A DNA stretch of 22,469 nt from SIG575 sp045534165 (GTDB lineage: Bacteria; Bacillota; Clostridia; Oscillospirales; Acutalibacteraceae): NCBI GenBank assembly GCA_045534165.1, contig JAZSJD010000101.1:1-22469 (forward strand), given 5' to 3'. Position numbers and translations under genes: made by a program. Positions 1 through 5,688 of the stretch are shown here, piece after piece; the first letter of the stretch is position 1; the number at the start of each line of letters is the position of its first letter. The notes under the pieces were generated by a model, which was not told where the DNA came from, made no database searches, and worked only from the letters and a program-made list of their open reading frames with translations.

Positions 1-245
1 GTAGCACTTTAAAATGCGAAATTGCGTGTGCAAGAAAAGGCAAAAATCACCGATAACGCTGTCGCGTATCGGTGATTTTTAACGCATTATTGTGCCGTAA
101 GTTCACATTTTAAAGAAATACTGCCTTATGGGAGCTCAGCGTTTTCCACCCTTTAATTTTTTTGTGCATAATTACAAAAGCAGAAAAACAGACAAAAGTT
201 GCCAAAGGACAATTTGACAAAATTTTGAAAATTGAAAAATAATCA
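1..245. other. Intergenic region, no gene seen
   Basis: No supportable coding region lies upstream of the feo promoter. The stretch holds the terminator hairpin at 42-80. Around it is a wider 10-bp inverted repeat, CTTTAAAATG at 7-16 and its complement at 106-115. The rest is AT-rich spacer. ATAATCATT at 239-247 resembles part of a Fur box but is not a full palindrome. Confidence 0.6.
42..80. terminator. Bidirectional intrinsic terminator
   Basis: A perfect 14-bp inverted repeat (42-55 with 67-80) has an 11-base loop. A-rich and T-rich outer ends give a T-run in either direction. It probably ends a gene lying to the left of the window and insulates the feo operon. Confidence 0.8.
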
Positions 246-274
246 TTGACTTTTATCGGATGTTTTATTATTAT
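246..274 (+). promoter_or_regulatory. SigA-type promoter of the feo operon
   Basis: The -35 is TTGACT (246-251) and the -10 is TATTAT (269-274), with a 17-bp spacer. Transcription would start near 281, directly at the palindrome at 282-301, which is the usual position for a metal-responsive repressor site. Confidence 0.7.
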
Positions 275-281
275 ATATATG

Positions 282-301
282 AAGTTAGTTTAAGCTAACT
301 T
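282..301. promoter_or_regulatory. Palindromic operator, DtxR/IdeR/MntR-like
   Basis: This imperfect 20-bp palindrome has half-sites GTTAG (284-288) and CTAAC (295-299) six bases apart, extended by AA/TT at each end. The half-site core agrees with the TTAGG..CCTAA style of DtxR/IdeR-type sites (family knowledge). It overlaps the predicted start of feoA transcription, so a ferrous-iron repressor is the likely ligand. The repressor itself is not in the window. Confidence 0.55.
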
Positions 302-319
302 TGTTAAGGAGAGTGTAGA

Positions 320-541
320 ATGAAAACTCTGAAAGATGCGAAAATAGGTTCAACTGTTAAAGTTATCAAACTTTATGGTGAAGGTGCAATAAAAAGACGT
401 ATTATGGATATGGGAATTACAAAGGGTGTTGAAATTTACATAAGAAAAACTGCTCCTTTAGGTGACCCTATCGAAGTTATGGTGCGTGGTTATGAGCTTT
501 CTCTTCGCAAAGCTGATGCTGAAATGATAGAGATTGAATAA
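320..541 (+). CDS. feoA: FeoA, ferrous iron transport accessory protein
   Basis: FeoA is a small cytoplasmic SH3-like-fold protein that works with the FeoB permease in Fe(II) uptake. The 73-aa product has the usual FeoA length. It carries the family pattern of a KVI...GEGAIKRRIMDMGITKG segment (about residues 13-36), a PLGDPIEVMVRGYELSLRK segment (about 46-64) and an acidic C-terminus. The ATG is preceded by AAGGAG at 306-311 with 8-base spacing. It is the first gene of the operon, 56 bases before feoB, with the promoter at 246-274 and a metal-type palindrome at the start site. Expression is therefore probably repressed when iron is plentiful. The identity is secure from sequence and context together. 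Confidence 0.95.
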   Translation: MKTLKDAKIGSTVKVIKLYGEGAIKRRIMDMGITKGVEIYIRKTAPLGDPIEVMVRGYELSLRKADAEMIEIE

Positions 542-564
542 TTTTATTATTTTTTAATTTGTCG

Positions 565-580
565 GTTAGCTCTTGCTAAC
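565..580. promoter_or_regulatory. Second GTTAG-N6-CTAAC palindrome before feoB
   Basis: GTTAG (565-569) and CTAAC (576-580) are separated by six bases, the same architecture as the operator at 282-301. The inner bases extend the pairing to GTTAGC/GCTAAC around a TCTT loop, so it could also act as an RNA hairpin just ahead of the feoB ribosome site (AGAGGGAG, about 583-590). I see no convincing -35/-10 pair in front of it. Confidence 0.45.
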
Positions 581-597
581 TAAGAGGGAGAAGTTAT

Positions 598-2784
598 ATG
601 GAGTTAAAGATTGCTCTTGCGGGTAATCCCAACTGTGGTAAAACCACATTGTTCAATGTGCTGACAGGGTCAAACCAATATGTGGGAAACTGGCCGGGCG
701 TTACGGTCGAAAAAAAAGAAGGCAAACTGAAAAAGAACAGCGAAGTTATAATAACTGACCTGCCGGGTATCTATTCTCTTTCACCGTATACTTTGGAGGA
801 AGTTGTTGCAAGAAATTATCTTGTAATTGAAAGACCGGATGCAATTCTTAACATAGTAGATGGTACGAATCTTGAAAGAAACCTTTACCTTACAACACAG
901 CTTATGGAGCTTGGTATTCCGGTTGTGATTGCCATCAACATGATGGATATTGTAAGAAAAAACGGAGATAAAATCAATATTGAAAATTTAAGTCTTAAAC
1001 TGGGCTGTAAAATTATTGAGGTTTCAGCCCTTAAGGGTGAGGGCGCAACTGAGGCTGCTGAAGCGGCAGTTGAAGCTGCAAAACTCAAAGAATTAGAACC
1101 TTCACATATTTTCTCAGGCGAAGTTGAACACGCTCTTGCACATATTGAAGAGGCAACCGTACATAATCTGCCTGAAACACAACAAAGATGGCACGCAATA
1201 AAAATTTTTGAACGTGACAGCAAGGTTATTGAACAGTTAAAACTTGATGAAGCAATTGTTCAACACATTGAAAAAGATATTGTTCACGTTGAAAAAGAAT
1301 TTGACGATGATGCGGAAAGTATTATTACAAATGAAAGATATTTGTATGTGGGAAGAATTCTTGATGGTTGCTATAAGAAAAAGCATTCAGGCAAGCTTTC
1401 AACATCAGATAAAATTGACAGAATTCTTACAAACAGATTTCTTGCAATTCCGATTTTTGTGGCAATAATGTTAATTGTCTATGCTTTGTCAATCGGCACA
1501 ATAGGTGATTGGACAGTTACATTTATGAACGATGGTTTGTTTGGTTCTTTTGCAGATTGTGTAAGTGCAGGAGACCTTCCTGCTTTTATGGGTAGTTGGT
1601 TGAGTGTTCCTCAGCTTCTTGATAAGGTGTTGCTTTCTGCTGAGGGTACACCTGTTGTTGAAGAATGGCTTTATAGCCTTATTCAGGATGGTATTGTTGG
1701 TGGCGTAGGAGCTGTTCTTGGCTTTGTTCCCCAGATGATGGTGCTTTTCCTTCTTCTTTCATTGCTTGAGGATTGTGGATATATGTCACGTGTTGCTTTT
1801 ATTATGGACCGTGTTTTCAGGAAATTCGGTCTTTCAGGAAAAAGCTTTATTCCTATGCTTGTTGGTTCAGGTTGTAGTGTTCCCGGTATTATGGCTTCGC
1901 GTACAATTGAGCAGGAACGTGACAGAAGAATGACGATTATGACAACAGCGTTTATTCCCTGTGGCGCTAAAATGCCTCTTGTCGGTATGATTGCAGGAGC
2001 ATTCTTCGGGGGAAATGCCCTTGTTGCAACATCAGCATATTTTATTGGCGTTCTGGTGGTAATTATTTCAGGTCTTATTCTTAAAAAAACAAAAGCTTTT
2101 GCAGGGGAAGAAGCGGCTTTTGTTATGGAGCTTCCGTCATATCATCTACCGGTTGCATCCAATGTTTTAAGAACAGTCTGGGACAGAGGCTGGTCATATA
2201 TTAAACGTGCAGGAAGCGTTATTCTTGCTGCAAGTGTAATTATATGGATACTCAATAATATGAGTTTCAGCGGAGGATTACATTATATAACAGGTGAGGA
2301 AAATTCAATTCTCAATGTGATAGGAAGTGCAGTTGCAATAATGTTCAAACCATTAGGTTTCGGAAATTGGCAAGCGACAGTAGCTACAATTATGGGACTT
2401 ATTGCAAAGGAAGAAATAGTAGGTGCTTTTGGTGCACTTTCACCTATGGGTGAAACAGACTATGCAAGTATGGGCAGGTTATTCTTCCATGGAAGCAGTC
2501 TTGCCGGTTATTCCTTTATGATTTTCAATCTTCTTTGCGCACCTTGTTTTGCTGCTATGGGAGCAATCAGGAGAGAAATGAACAGTGCAAAGTGGACTAT
2601 GGCAGCCATTGGTTATATGTGCATTTTTGCATATGCAACAGCGCTTGTTATTTACCAATTGGGAATATGGTTTGTAACAGGAAGTTTCACAATATGGACA
2701 GTTGTTGCTCTTGCGATTATTGTTGCAACAGTTTACCTTTTGGTACGAAAAAATAAATACGCAGGAAATATTTTGAAAAAGTAA
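598..2784 (+). CDS. feoB: FeoB, Fe(II) transporter with N-terminal G domain
   Basis: FeoB is the inner-membrane ferrous iron permease, gated by a GTPase-like domain. The 728-aa product has a complete N-terminal G domain: G1 GNPNCGKT (residues 9-16), G2 Thr in GVTVE (about 36), G3 DLPG (54-57), G4 NMMD (114-117) and G5 SALKG (143-147). A helical spacer follows at about 155-270, then a long hydrophobic permease region. That region contains the two Gate motifs, one with GCSVPG followed by ASRTIEQERDRRM and IPCGAKMP, the other with CAPCFAAMGAIRREM. The length is typical for the family. The start ATG follows AGAGGGAG. The stop codon overlaps the ribosome site of the next gene, which couples the two. 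No damage is seen. Confidence 0.97.
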   Translation: MELKIALAGNPNCGKTTLFNVLTGSNQYVGNWPGVTVEKKEGKLKKNSEVIITDLPGIYSLSPYTLEEVVARNYLVIERPDAILNIVDGTNLERNLYLTTQLMELGIPVVIAINMMDIVRKNGDKINIENLSLKLGCKIIEVSALKGEGATEAAEAAVEAAKLKELEPSHIFSGEVEHALAHIEEATVHNLPETQQRWHAIKIFERDSKVIEQLKLDEAIVQHIEKDIVHVEKEFDDDAESIITNERYLYVGRILDGCYKKKHSGKLSTSDKIDRILTNRFLAIPIFVAIMLIVYALSIGTIGDWTVTFMNDGLFGSFADCVSAGDLPAFMGSWLSVPQLLDKVLLSAEGTPVVEEWLYSLIQDGIVGGVGAVLGFVPQMMVLFLLLSLLEDCGYMSRVAFIMDRVFRKFGLSGKSFIPMLVGSGCSVPGIMASRTIEQERDRRMTIMTTAFIPCGAKMPLVGMIAGAFFGGNALVATSAYFIGVLVVIISGLILKKTKAFAGEEAAFVMELPSYHLPVASNVLRTVWDRGWSYIKRAGSVILAASVIIWILNNMSFSGGLHYITGEENSILNVIGSAVAIMFKPLGFGNWQATVATIMGLIAKEEIVGAFGALSPMGETDYASMGRLFFHGSSLAGYSFMIFNLLCAPCFAAMGAIRREMNSAKWTMAAIGYMCIFAYATALVIYQLGIWFVTGSFTIWTVVALAIIVATVYLLVRKNKYAGNILKK

Positions 2785-2794
2785 GGTGAGATTT

Positions 2795-2950
2795 ATGAAT
2801 TGGCAAACAATTGTTATAGCTTCGGTAATTGGTATTATCGTTGCAGCAATCATTGTTAAAGGTATAATAAACAGGAAAAACGGAAAAAGTTCTTGTGGTT
2901 GCTCTTGTGACGGATGTGCCAATTCAGGCATTTGTCACAGCAAAAAATAA
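2795..2950 (+). CDS. FeoB-associated Cys-rich membrane peptide
   Basis: This 51-aa product is short and easily missed. Residues 5-21 form one transmembrane helix (IVIASVIGIIVAAIIVK). A basic linker and a C-terminal CGCSCDGCANSGICH cluster with five cysteines follow. This arrangement and position match the FeoB-associated Cys-rich membrane protein family, found directly after feoB in Firmicutes. The cysteines may bind iron or act in redox; the exact role is not established. The ribosome site GTAAGGTGAG overlaps the feoB stop, so translation is probably coupled. The operon terminator follows within a few bases. Confidence 0.85.
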   Translation: MNWQTIVIASVIGIIVAAIIVKGIINRKNGKSSCGCSCDGCANSGICHSKK

Positions 2951-2954
2951 AAGG

Positions 2955-2988
2955 AAGGCTGAAGTCGTTCATTGACTTCAGCCTTTTT
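2955..2988 (+). terminator. Intrinsic terminator of the feo operon
   Basis: A perfect 12-bp stem (2955-2966 with 2974-2985) has a 7-base loop and is followed by a T-run. It lies 4 bases after the stop of the Cys-rich peptide. Confidence 0.9.
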
Positions 2989-3001
2989 ATAATTATTTAT
3001 G

Positions 3002-3030
3002 TTGATTTTAATACTAAAATGTGGTTTAAT
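3002..3030 (+). promoter_or_regulatory. Promoter of the chromate-transporter pair
   Basis: The -35 is TTGATT (3002-3007) and the -10 is TTTAAT (3025-3030). The spacer is 17 bp and a TGG extended -10 element lies just before the -10 hexamer. Confidence 0.5.
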
Positions 3031-3077
3031 ATACAATGAATTTTAAATAATAAACAACGAAAAAGAGGTTTGTTTGA

Positions 3078-3644
3078 ATGAAAGAAAGAATCAAAAAGGC
3101 ACTTAAGTTGTTTTTAGTGTTTTTTAAAATAGGAGCTTTTACTTTCGGTGGCGGATATGCAATGATTCCGATTATCCAATCTGAAGTAGCGGAAAAAAGA
3201 GGCTGGATCAAAGACGAAGATATACTTGAAATTATTGCAATTGCTGAATCAACACCGGGTCCCATTGCAATCAACTCAGCCACTTTTGTAGGTTATCAGG
3301 TTGCAGGTGTTTTCGGTTCAGTTATGGCAACTTTAGGTGTGGTGCTTCCGTCTTTGGTTTTAATTTCTGTTATTTCATATTTCTTCAAAGAGTTCATTGC
3401 CTTCAAACCTGTACAATATGCTTTCTTTGGAATTCGTGCAGGTGTGCTGGCACTTATTGTTAAAGCGGCTATTAAAATGGCAAAAGTAGCTCCCAAAAAT
3501 ATTGTGTCATACATTATTACAGCAGCTGCATTTATTTTAACAGCAATTTTTGATGTCAATGTTTTTATTGTTATTATTGGTGCAGCGATTATAGGGCTTG
3601 TTTATTCCCTCGTTTCTGATAAAAGAAAGGGGGCAGGAAAATGA
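3078..3644 (+). CDS. Chromate transporter family protein, first half-size subunit
   Basis: This is a 188-aa integral membrane protein of the CHR (chromate ion transporter) superfamily, short monodomain type. Such proteins are usually encoded as adjacent pairs that together equal one full-length ChrA. Family signatures are FKIGAFTFGGGYAMIPIIQ (about residues 15-33) and ESTPGPIAINSATFVGYQ (about 56-73), followed by several hydrophobic helices. The ribosome site is AAAGAGG upstream of an ATG. It overlaps the next gene by 4 bases (ATGA), so the two products are made in equal amounts and probably form a heterodimer. The real substrate in gut Clostridia may be an anion other than chromate; the sequence does not tell. 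Confidence 0.9.
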   Translation: MKERIKKALKLFLVFFKIGAFTFGGGYAMIPIIQSEVAEKRGWIKDEDILEIIAIAESTPGPIAINSATFVGYQVAGVFGSVMATLGVVLPSLVLISVISYFFKEFIAFKPVQYAFFGIRAGVLALIVKAAIKMAKVAPKNIVSYIITAAAFILTAIFDVNVFIVIIGAAIIGLVYSLVSDKRKGAGK

Positions 3645-4264
3645 TATTTCTTGAACTTTTTCTCACTTTCTTTAAAATAGGTGCATTTACTTTCGGCGGG
3701 GGATACGCAATGCTTCCTCTTATTCAGGAAGAAGCTTTGAAAAACAATTGGCTTACAATGGAGGAAATTGTTGATTTTATTGCTGTAAGCGAATCTACTC
3801 CCGGACCTTTCGCCATAAATATGGCAACTTTTGTGGGTACACAACAGGGTAAAGAAATGTTTGCTTCTCTTGATTTGCCCTTAACATTAGGTGGCGTTTT
3901 AGGTGCAATTTGTGCAACTTTAGGTGTTGTAATGCCCTCGTTTATTGTTATATTATGTGTTGCAAAATTTTATGAAAAATTCAAAAAGAACAGAATTGTT
4001 GCAGGATGTATGAATGGCTTGAAACCCGTTGTTGTAGGTCTTATTTTTGGTGCTGTGCTTTCAATTGGCAAAACTGTTTTCTTCCCTGATGTGATGGCAC
4101 TTTCAGTTCTTGCAAGCTATTCATTTATATTCTCAGCACTATTGTTTGGTGTGATGCTGTTGCTTGCAATCAAGAAGAAAATGAATCCTATATATATAAT
4201 AATAATTTCTGCAGCTGCCGGAATTGTTGCAGGTTATGCAGGGGAATATCTCGGATGGTTATAA
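3641..4264 (+). CDS. Chromate transporter family protein, second half-size subunit
   Basis: This 207-aa protein is the partner of the preceding gene and a paralogue of it. Its signatures are FKIGAFTFGGGYAMLPLIQEE (about residues 11-31) and ESTPGPFAINMATFVGTQ (about 51-68), with hydrophobic helices to the end. It carries an extra loop of about 12 residues after the second signature (QQGKEMFASLDLPLT), which the first subunit lacks. Translation begins in the ATGA overlap behind AAAGGGGG. A strong bidirectional terminator begins at the stop codon. Paired half-size CHR proteins are thought to insert in opposite orientations; this is family knowledge and is not visible here. Confidence 0.9.
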   Translation: MIFLELFLTFFKIGAFTFGGGYAMLPLIQEEALKNNWLTMEEIVDFIAVSESTPGPFAINMATFVGTQQGKEMFASLDLPLTLGGVLGAICATLGVVMPSFIVILCVAKFYEKFKKNRIVAGCMNGLKPVVVGLIFGAVLSIGKTVFFPDVMALSVLASYSFIFSALLFGVMLLLAIKKKMNPIYIIIISAAAGIVAGYAGEYLGWL

Positions 4265-4301
4265 AAAAAGTGGTTGATACTTTATGTATCAACCACTTTT
4301 T
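4265..4301. terminator. Bidirectional intrinsic terminator
   Basis: A perfect 16-bp stem (4265-4280 with 4286-4301) has a TTTAT loop, with A-run and T-run flanks. It serves the chromate-transporter pair from the left and the convergent 60-aa gene from the right. It is closely related to the hairpin at 22328-22364. Confidence 0.92.
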
Positions 4302-4309
4302 ATGTTTTT

Positions 4310-4492
4310 TTAAAATTCATCAATTACTAAATCAGAAGAAGTTTTTTTGTCAGCAAAGCGATTCATCATACGGAATTTGAATGATTTTGTTGATTTTGAA
4401 ATATCTTCAAGATATACAATACAAAGAACAATTGATGAGATAACGCAAATTGCGGCAGATACAATTGAAATAATTTTTAAAGCTTTTTTCAT
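4310..4492 (-). CDS. Small single-span membrane protein of unknown function
   Basis: I do not recognise a family. The 60-aa product starts MKKALKIIS, has one strongly hydrophobic helix at about residues 7-27 (IISIVSAAICVISSIVLCIVYL) and ends in a charged cytoplasmic-type tail with KSFKFRMMNRFADKK. I chose the ATG at 4492 because AAGGAG (4501-4506) lies 8 bases before it. An in-frame GTG at 4501 would fall inside that ribosome site. A consensus-like promoter (4566-4594) and a palindrome in the leader (4540-4553) argue that it is a real, regulated gene. It is monocistronic. Confidence 0.65.
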   Translation of the reverse strand: MKKALKIISIVSAAICVISSIVLCIVYLEDISKSTKSFKFRMMNRFADKKTSSDLVIDEF

Positions 4493-4539
4493 AATGAACA
4501 CTCCTTGAATAATATATTTCCGTTTTTAACTATGTTGAA

Positions 4540-4553
4540 AACAACGAGTTGTT
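4540..4553. promoter_or_regulatory. Small palindrome in the leader of the 60-aa gene
   Basis: AACAAC-GA-GTTGTT has 6-bp arms around a 2-base centre. It lies about 13 bases downstream of the minus-strand -10 element, near the expected transcription start. It could be a repressor site; no factor can be named. Confidence 0.3.
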
Positions 4554-4565
4554 AATACTTATCAA

Positions 4566-4594
4566 ATTATATCACAGAAAGTCTGTTTTTGCAA
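4566..4594 (-). promoter_or_regulatory. Strong SigA-type promoter of the 60-aa membrane protein gene
   Basis: Read on the minus strand, the -35 is TTGCAA (4589-4594), the spacer is 17 bp and the -10 is TATAAT (4566-4571) preceded by an extended TGA. This is one of the best promoters in the window. Confidence 0.75.
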
Positions 4595-4637
4595 TAGGTT
4601 TATGGCAAGGGGGATCAGTTCATCTTAAAGTCAAGGG

Positions 4638-4686
4638 AAAAATGTGAGCAAAGCCATCACCAAGCGTTGGCTTTGCTCACATTTTT
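4638..4686. terminator. Bidirectional terminator at the left edge of the phage-like cassette
   Basis: A perfect 19-bp stem (4638-4656 with 4668-4686) has an 11-base loop and A-run and T-run flanks. No gene ends next to it on either strand: a minus-strand gene initiates at 4594 and the cassette starts after 4700. It probably insulates the cassette from its neighbours. Confidence 0.85.
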
Positions 4687-4726
4687 TTGTCAGAATCGTG
4701 TCAAGGGGTTGCTGCAGTATAGTCCA

Positions 4727-4732
4727 TATAAT
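4727..4732 (+). promoter_or_regulatory. Candidate -10 element of the phage-like cassette
   Basis: A perfect TATAAT lies 22 bases before the annotated TTG start of the first cassette gene. At 16-18 bases upstream there is only a G-rich stretch (about AAGGGGT), not a TTGACA-like -35. The cassette may need an activator or another sigma factor. Confidence 0.3.
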
Positions 4733-4754
4733 GTCACTTTGATTTGGTTGTGAA

Positions 4755-5468
4755 TTGAAAACACAGCAAAATTACTCTACACTAATAAACATAAACGAAC
4801 ATTTGTTCGGTTATAAAGAAAGGAGAATTAAAAATTTGGCAAAAAAACCTCTTGATTTTACAAGCTTTTCATCTGATGAAATCATTAACGGATGCAGACA
4901 GTTTGAAAATTTGTATGATGCAAATATTGAGGCACCCGGAGAATATCTGGAAAGAAAACGAAGCAGGGATATGCAGACTTTAATCAGATACATAGTTGAT
5001 AATGAACTTGAAGGAATAAGAAAAATAATTTTTATGCGGGTATTTTTTGAGGAAGAAAAAATTCAGGATGTGGCATCTTCACTGGAAATTTGTCAATCCA
5101 ACGCATATAAGCACTATGAAAAAGCATTAAAGAAGATGCGGGAAAGTCTGAAATATGTTGTTGTGTATCTTAATTGTTGCAGGAATGACGAAATGACTCC
5201 CCTGGAATCAATGCAGAAATATGCATTTGCTTCAAGGAAAAATACATCGCTGCCGGCGATTTCAATGAGACTTTACAGGTTGATGGAAAAAGAAAATGTG
5301 GACAAGAAAAAACTTTGTAATTGTATCGGAATCGATGAAGAGCATTTCAGCAAGGCGTTGTGTGGAGAAGTACAGCTCACAGCTTGTGAGATTTCTTTGC
5401 TGTCAGGTTTTTTCAGAGTTACTACGGATTATATTTTAAAGGGGGATTTGCAATGGATAAAACATTAA
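4755..5468 (+). CDS. Regulator joining sigma-70 region-4-like HTH and XRE-type HTH
   Basis: This is probably the transcriptional regulator of the cassette. Residues about 85-135 look like sigma-70 region 4: a helix containing IRKIIFMRVFFEEE, then the HTH IQDVASSLEICQSNAYKHYEKALKKM. Residues about 168-231 look like an XRE/Cro-type HTH: MRLYRLMEKENVDKKKLCNCIGI up to LSGFFRVTTDYILKGD, the usual end of that fold. There is no region 2, so it is not a complete sigma factor. Phage late-gene regulators of the ArpU/RinA type use similar sigma-4-like folds. The start is uncertain. TTG 4755 has no good ribosome site, while in-frame TTG 4836 has AAAGGAG (4819-4825) ten bases upstream and would give 210 aa. 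The 3' end overlaps the next gene by 16 bases. Confidence 0.65.
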   Translation: MKTQQNYSTLININEHLFGYKERRIKNLAKKPLDFTSFSSDEIINGCRQFENLYDANIEAPGEYLERKRSRDMQTLIRYIVDNELEGIRKIIFMRVFFEEEKIQDVASSLEICQSNAYKHYEKALKKMRESLKYVVVYLNCCRNDEMTPLESMQKYAFASRKNTSLPAISMRLYRLMEKENVDKKKLCNCIGIDEEHFSKALCGEVQLTACEISLLSGFFRVTTDYILKGDLQWIKH

Positions 5469-5671
5469 GAGAGCTGGGAGAAGAATATTTAGCAGAAATT
5501 GATTTGCTTGATGAGAAAATTGAAAGATATCGCAGACGATTAAAAAAAGCTTTTAACGATTGCAACAGCGATGAAATTTTTACTGTGCAAAGACTTCTGC
5601 GTGTTTTTTACAAACAAAAATATGAAATGATGGAGACTGCAAGAACATTGCTTAATTATTATATTGTCTGA
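5453..5671 (+). CDS. Small helical/coiled-coil protein of the cassette, unknown function
   Basis: This 72-aa, highly charged protein is predicted to be almost entirely helical. Residues 5-33 (LRELGEEYLAEIDLLDEKIERYRRRLKKA) show a heptad-like pattern and residues 44-70 form a second helix. It resembles the small coiled-coil proteins common in phage operons next to regulators, but I cannot assign a family. The start ATG lies inside the end of the regulator gene behind AAAGGGGG, so translation is coupled. It may bind the regulator; this is inference from position only. Confidence 0.65.
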   Translation: MDKTLRELGEEYLAEIDLLDEKIERYRRRLKKAFNDCNSDEIFTVQRLLRVFYKQKYEMMETARTLLNYYIV

Positions 5672-5688
5672 GGCAGAAAGGATTTTTG

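Noticed and set aside
236..250. Fur box overlapping the feoA -35
   Set aside because: Only about one half (ATAATCATT) matches; the better palindrome is the GTTAG-N6-CTAAC site at the transcription start.
885..1223. Antisense frames inside feoB, ispE, the fibre gene and the PFL gene
   Set aside because: They are shadows of well-supported genes on the other strand, with no ribosome sites or family features.
3078..4264. Evidence of chromate resistance or metal island
   Set aside because: Only the paired CHR genes are present, with no reductase or regulator, so substrate and resistance cannot be claimed.
4595..4690. Possible small RNA ending at the orphan terminator 4638-4686
   Set aside because: No plus-strand -35/-10 pair with acceptable spacing is found between 4500 and 4640, so there is no promoter to support an RNA gene.
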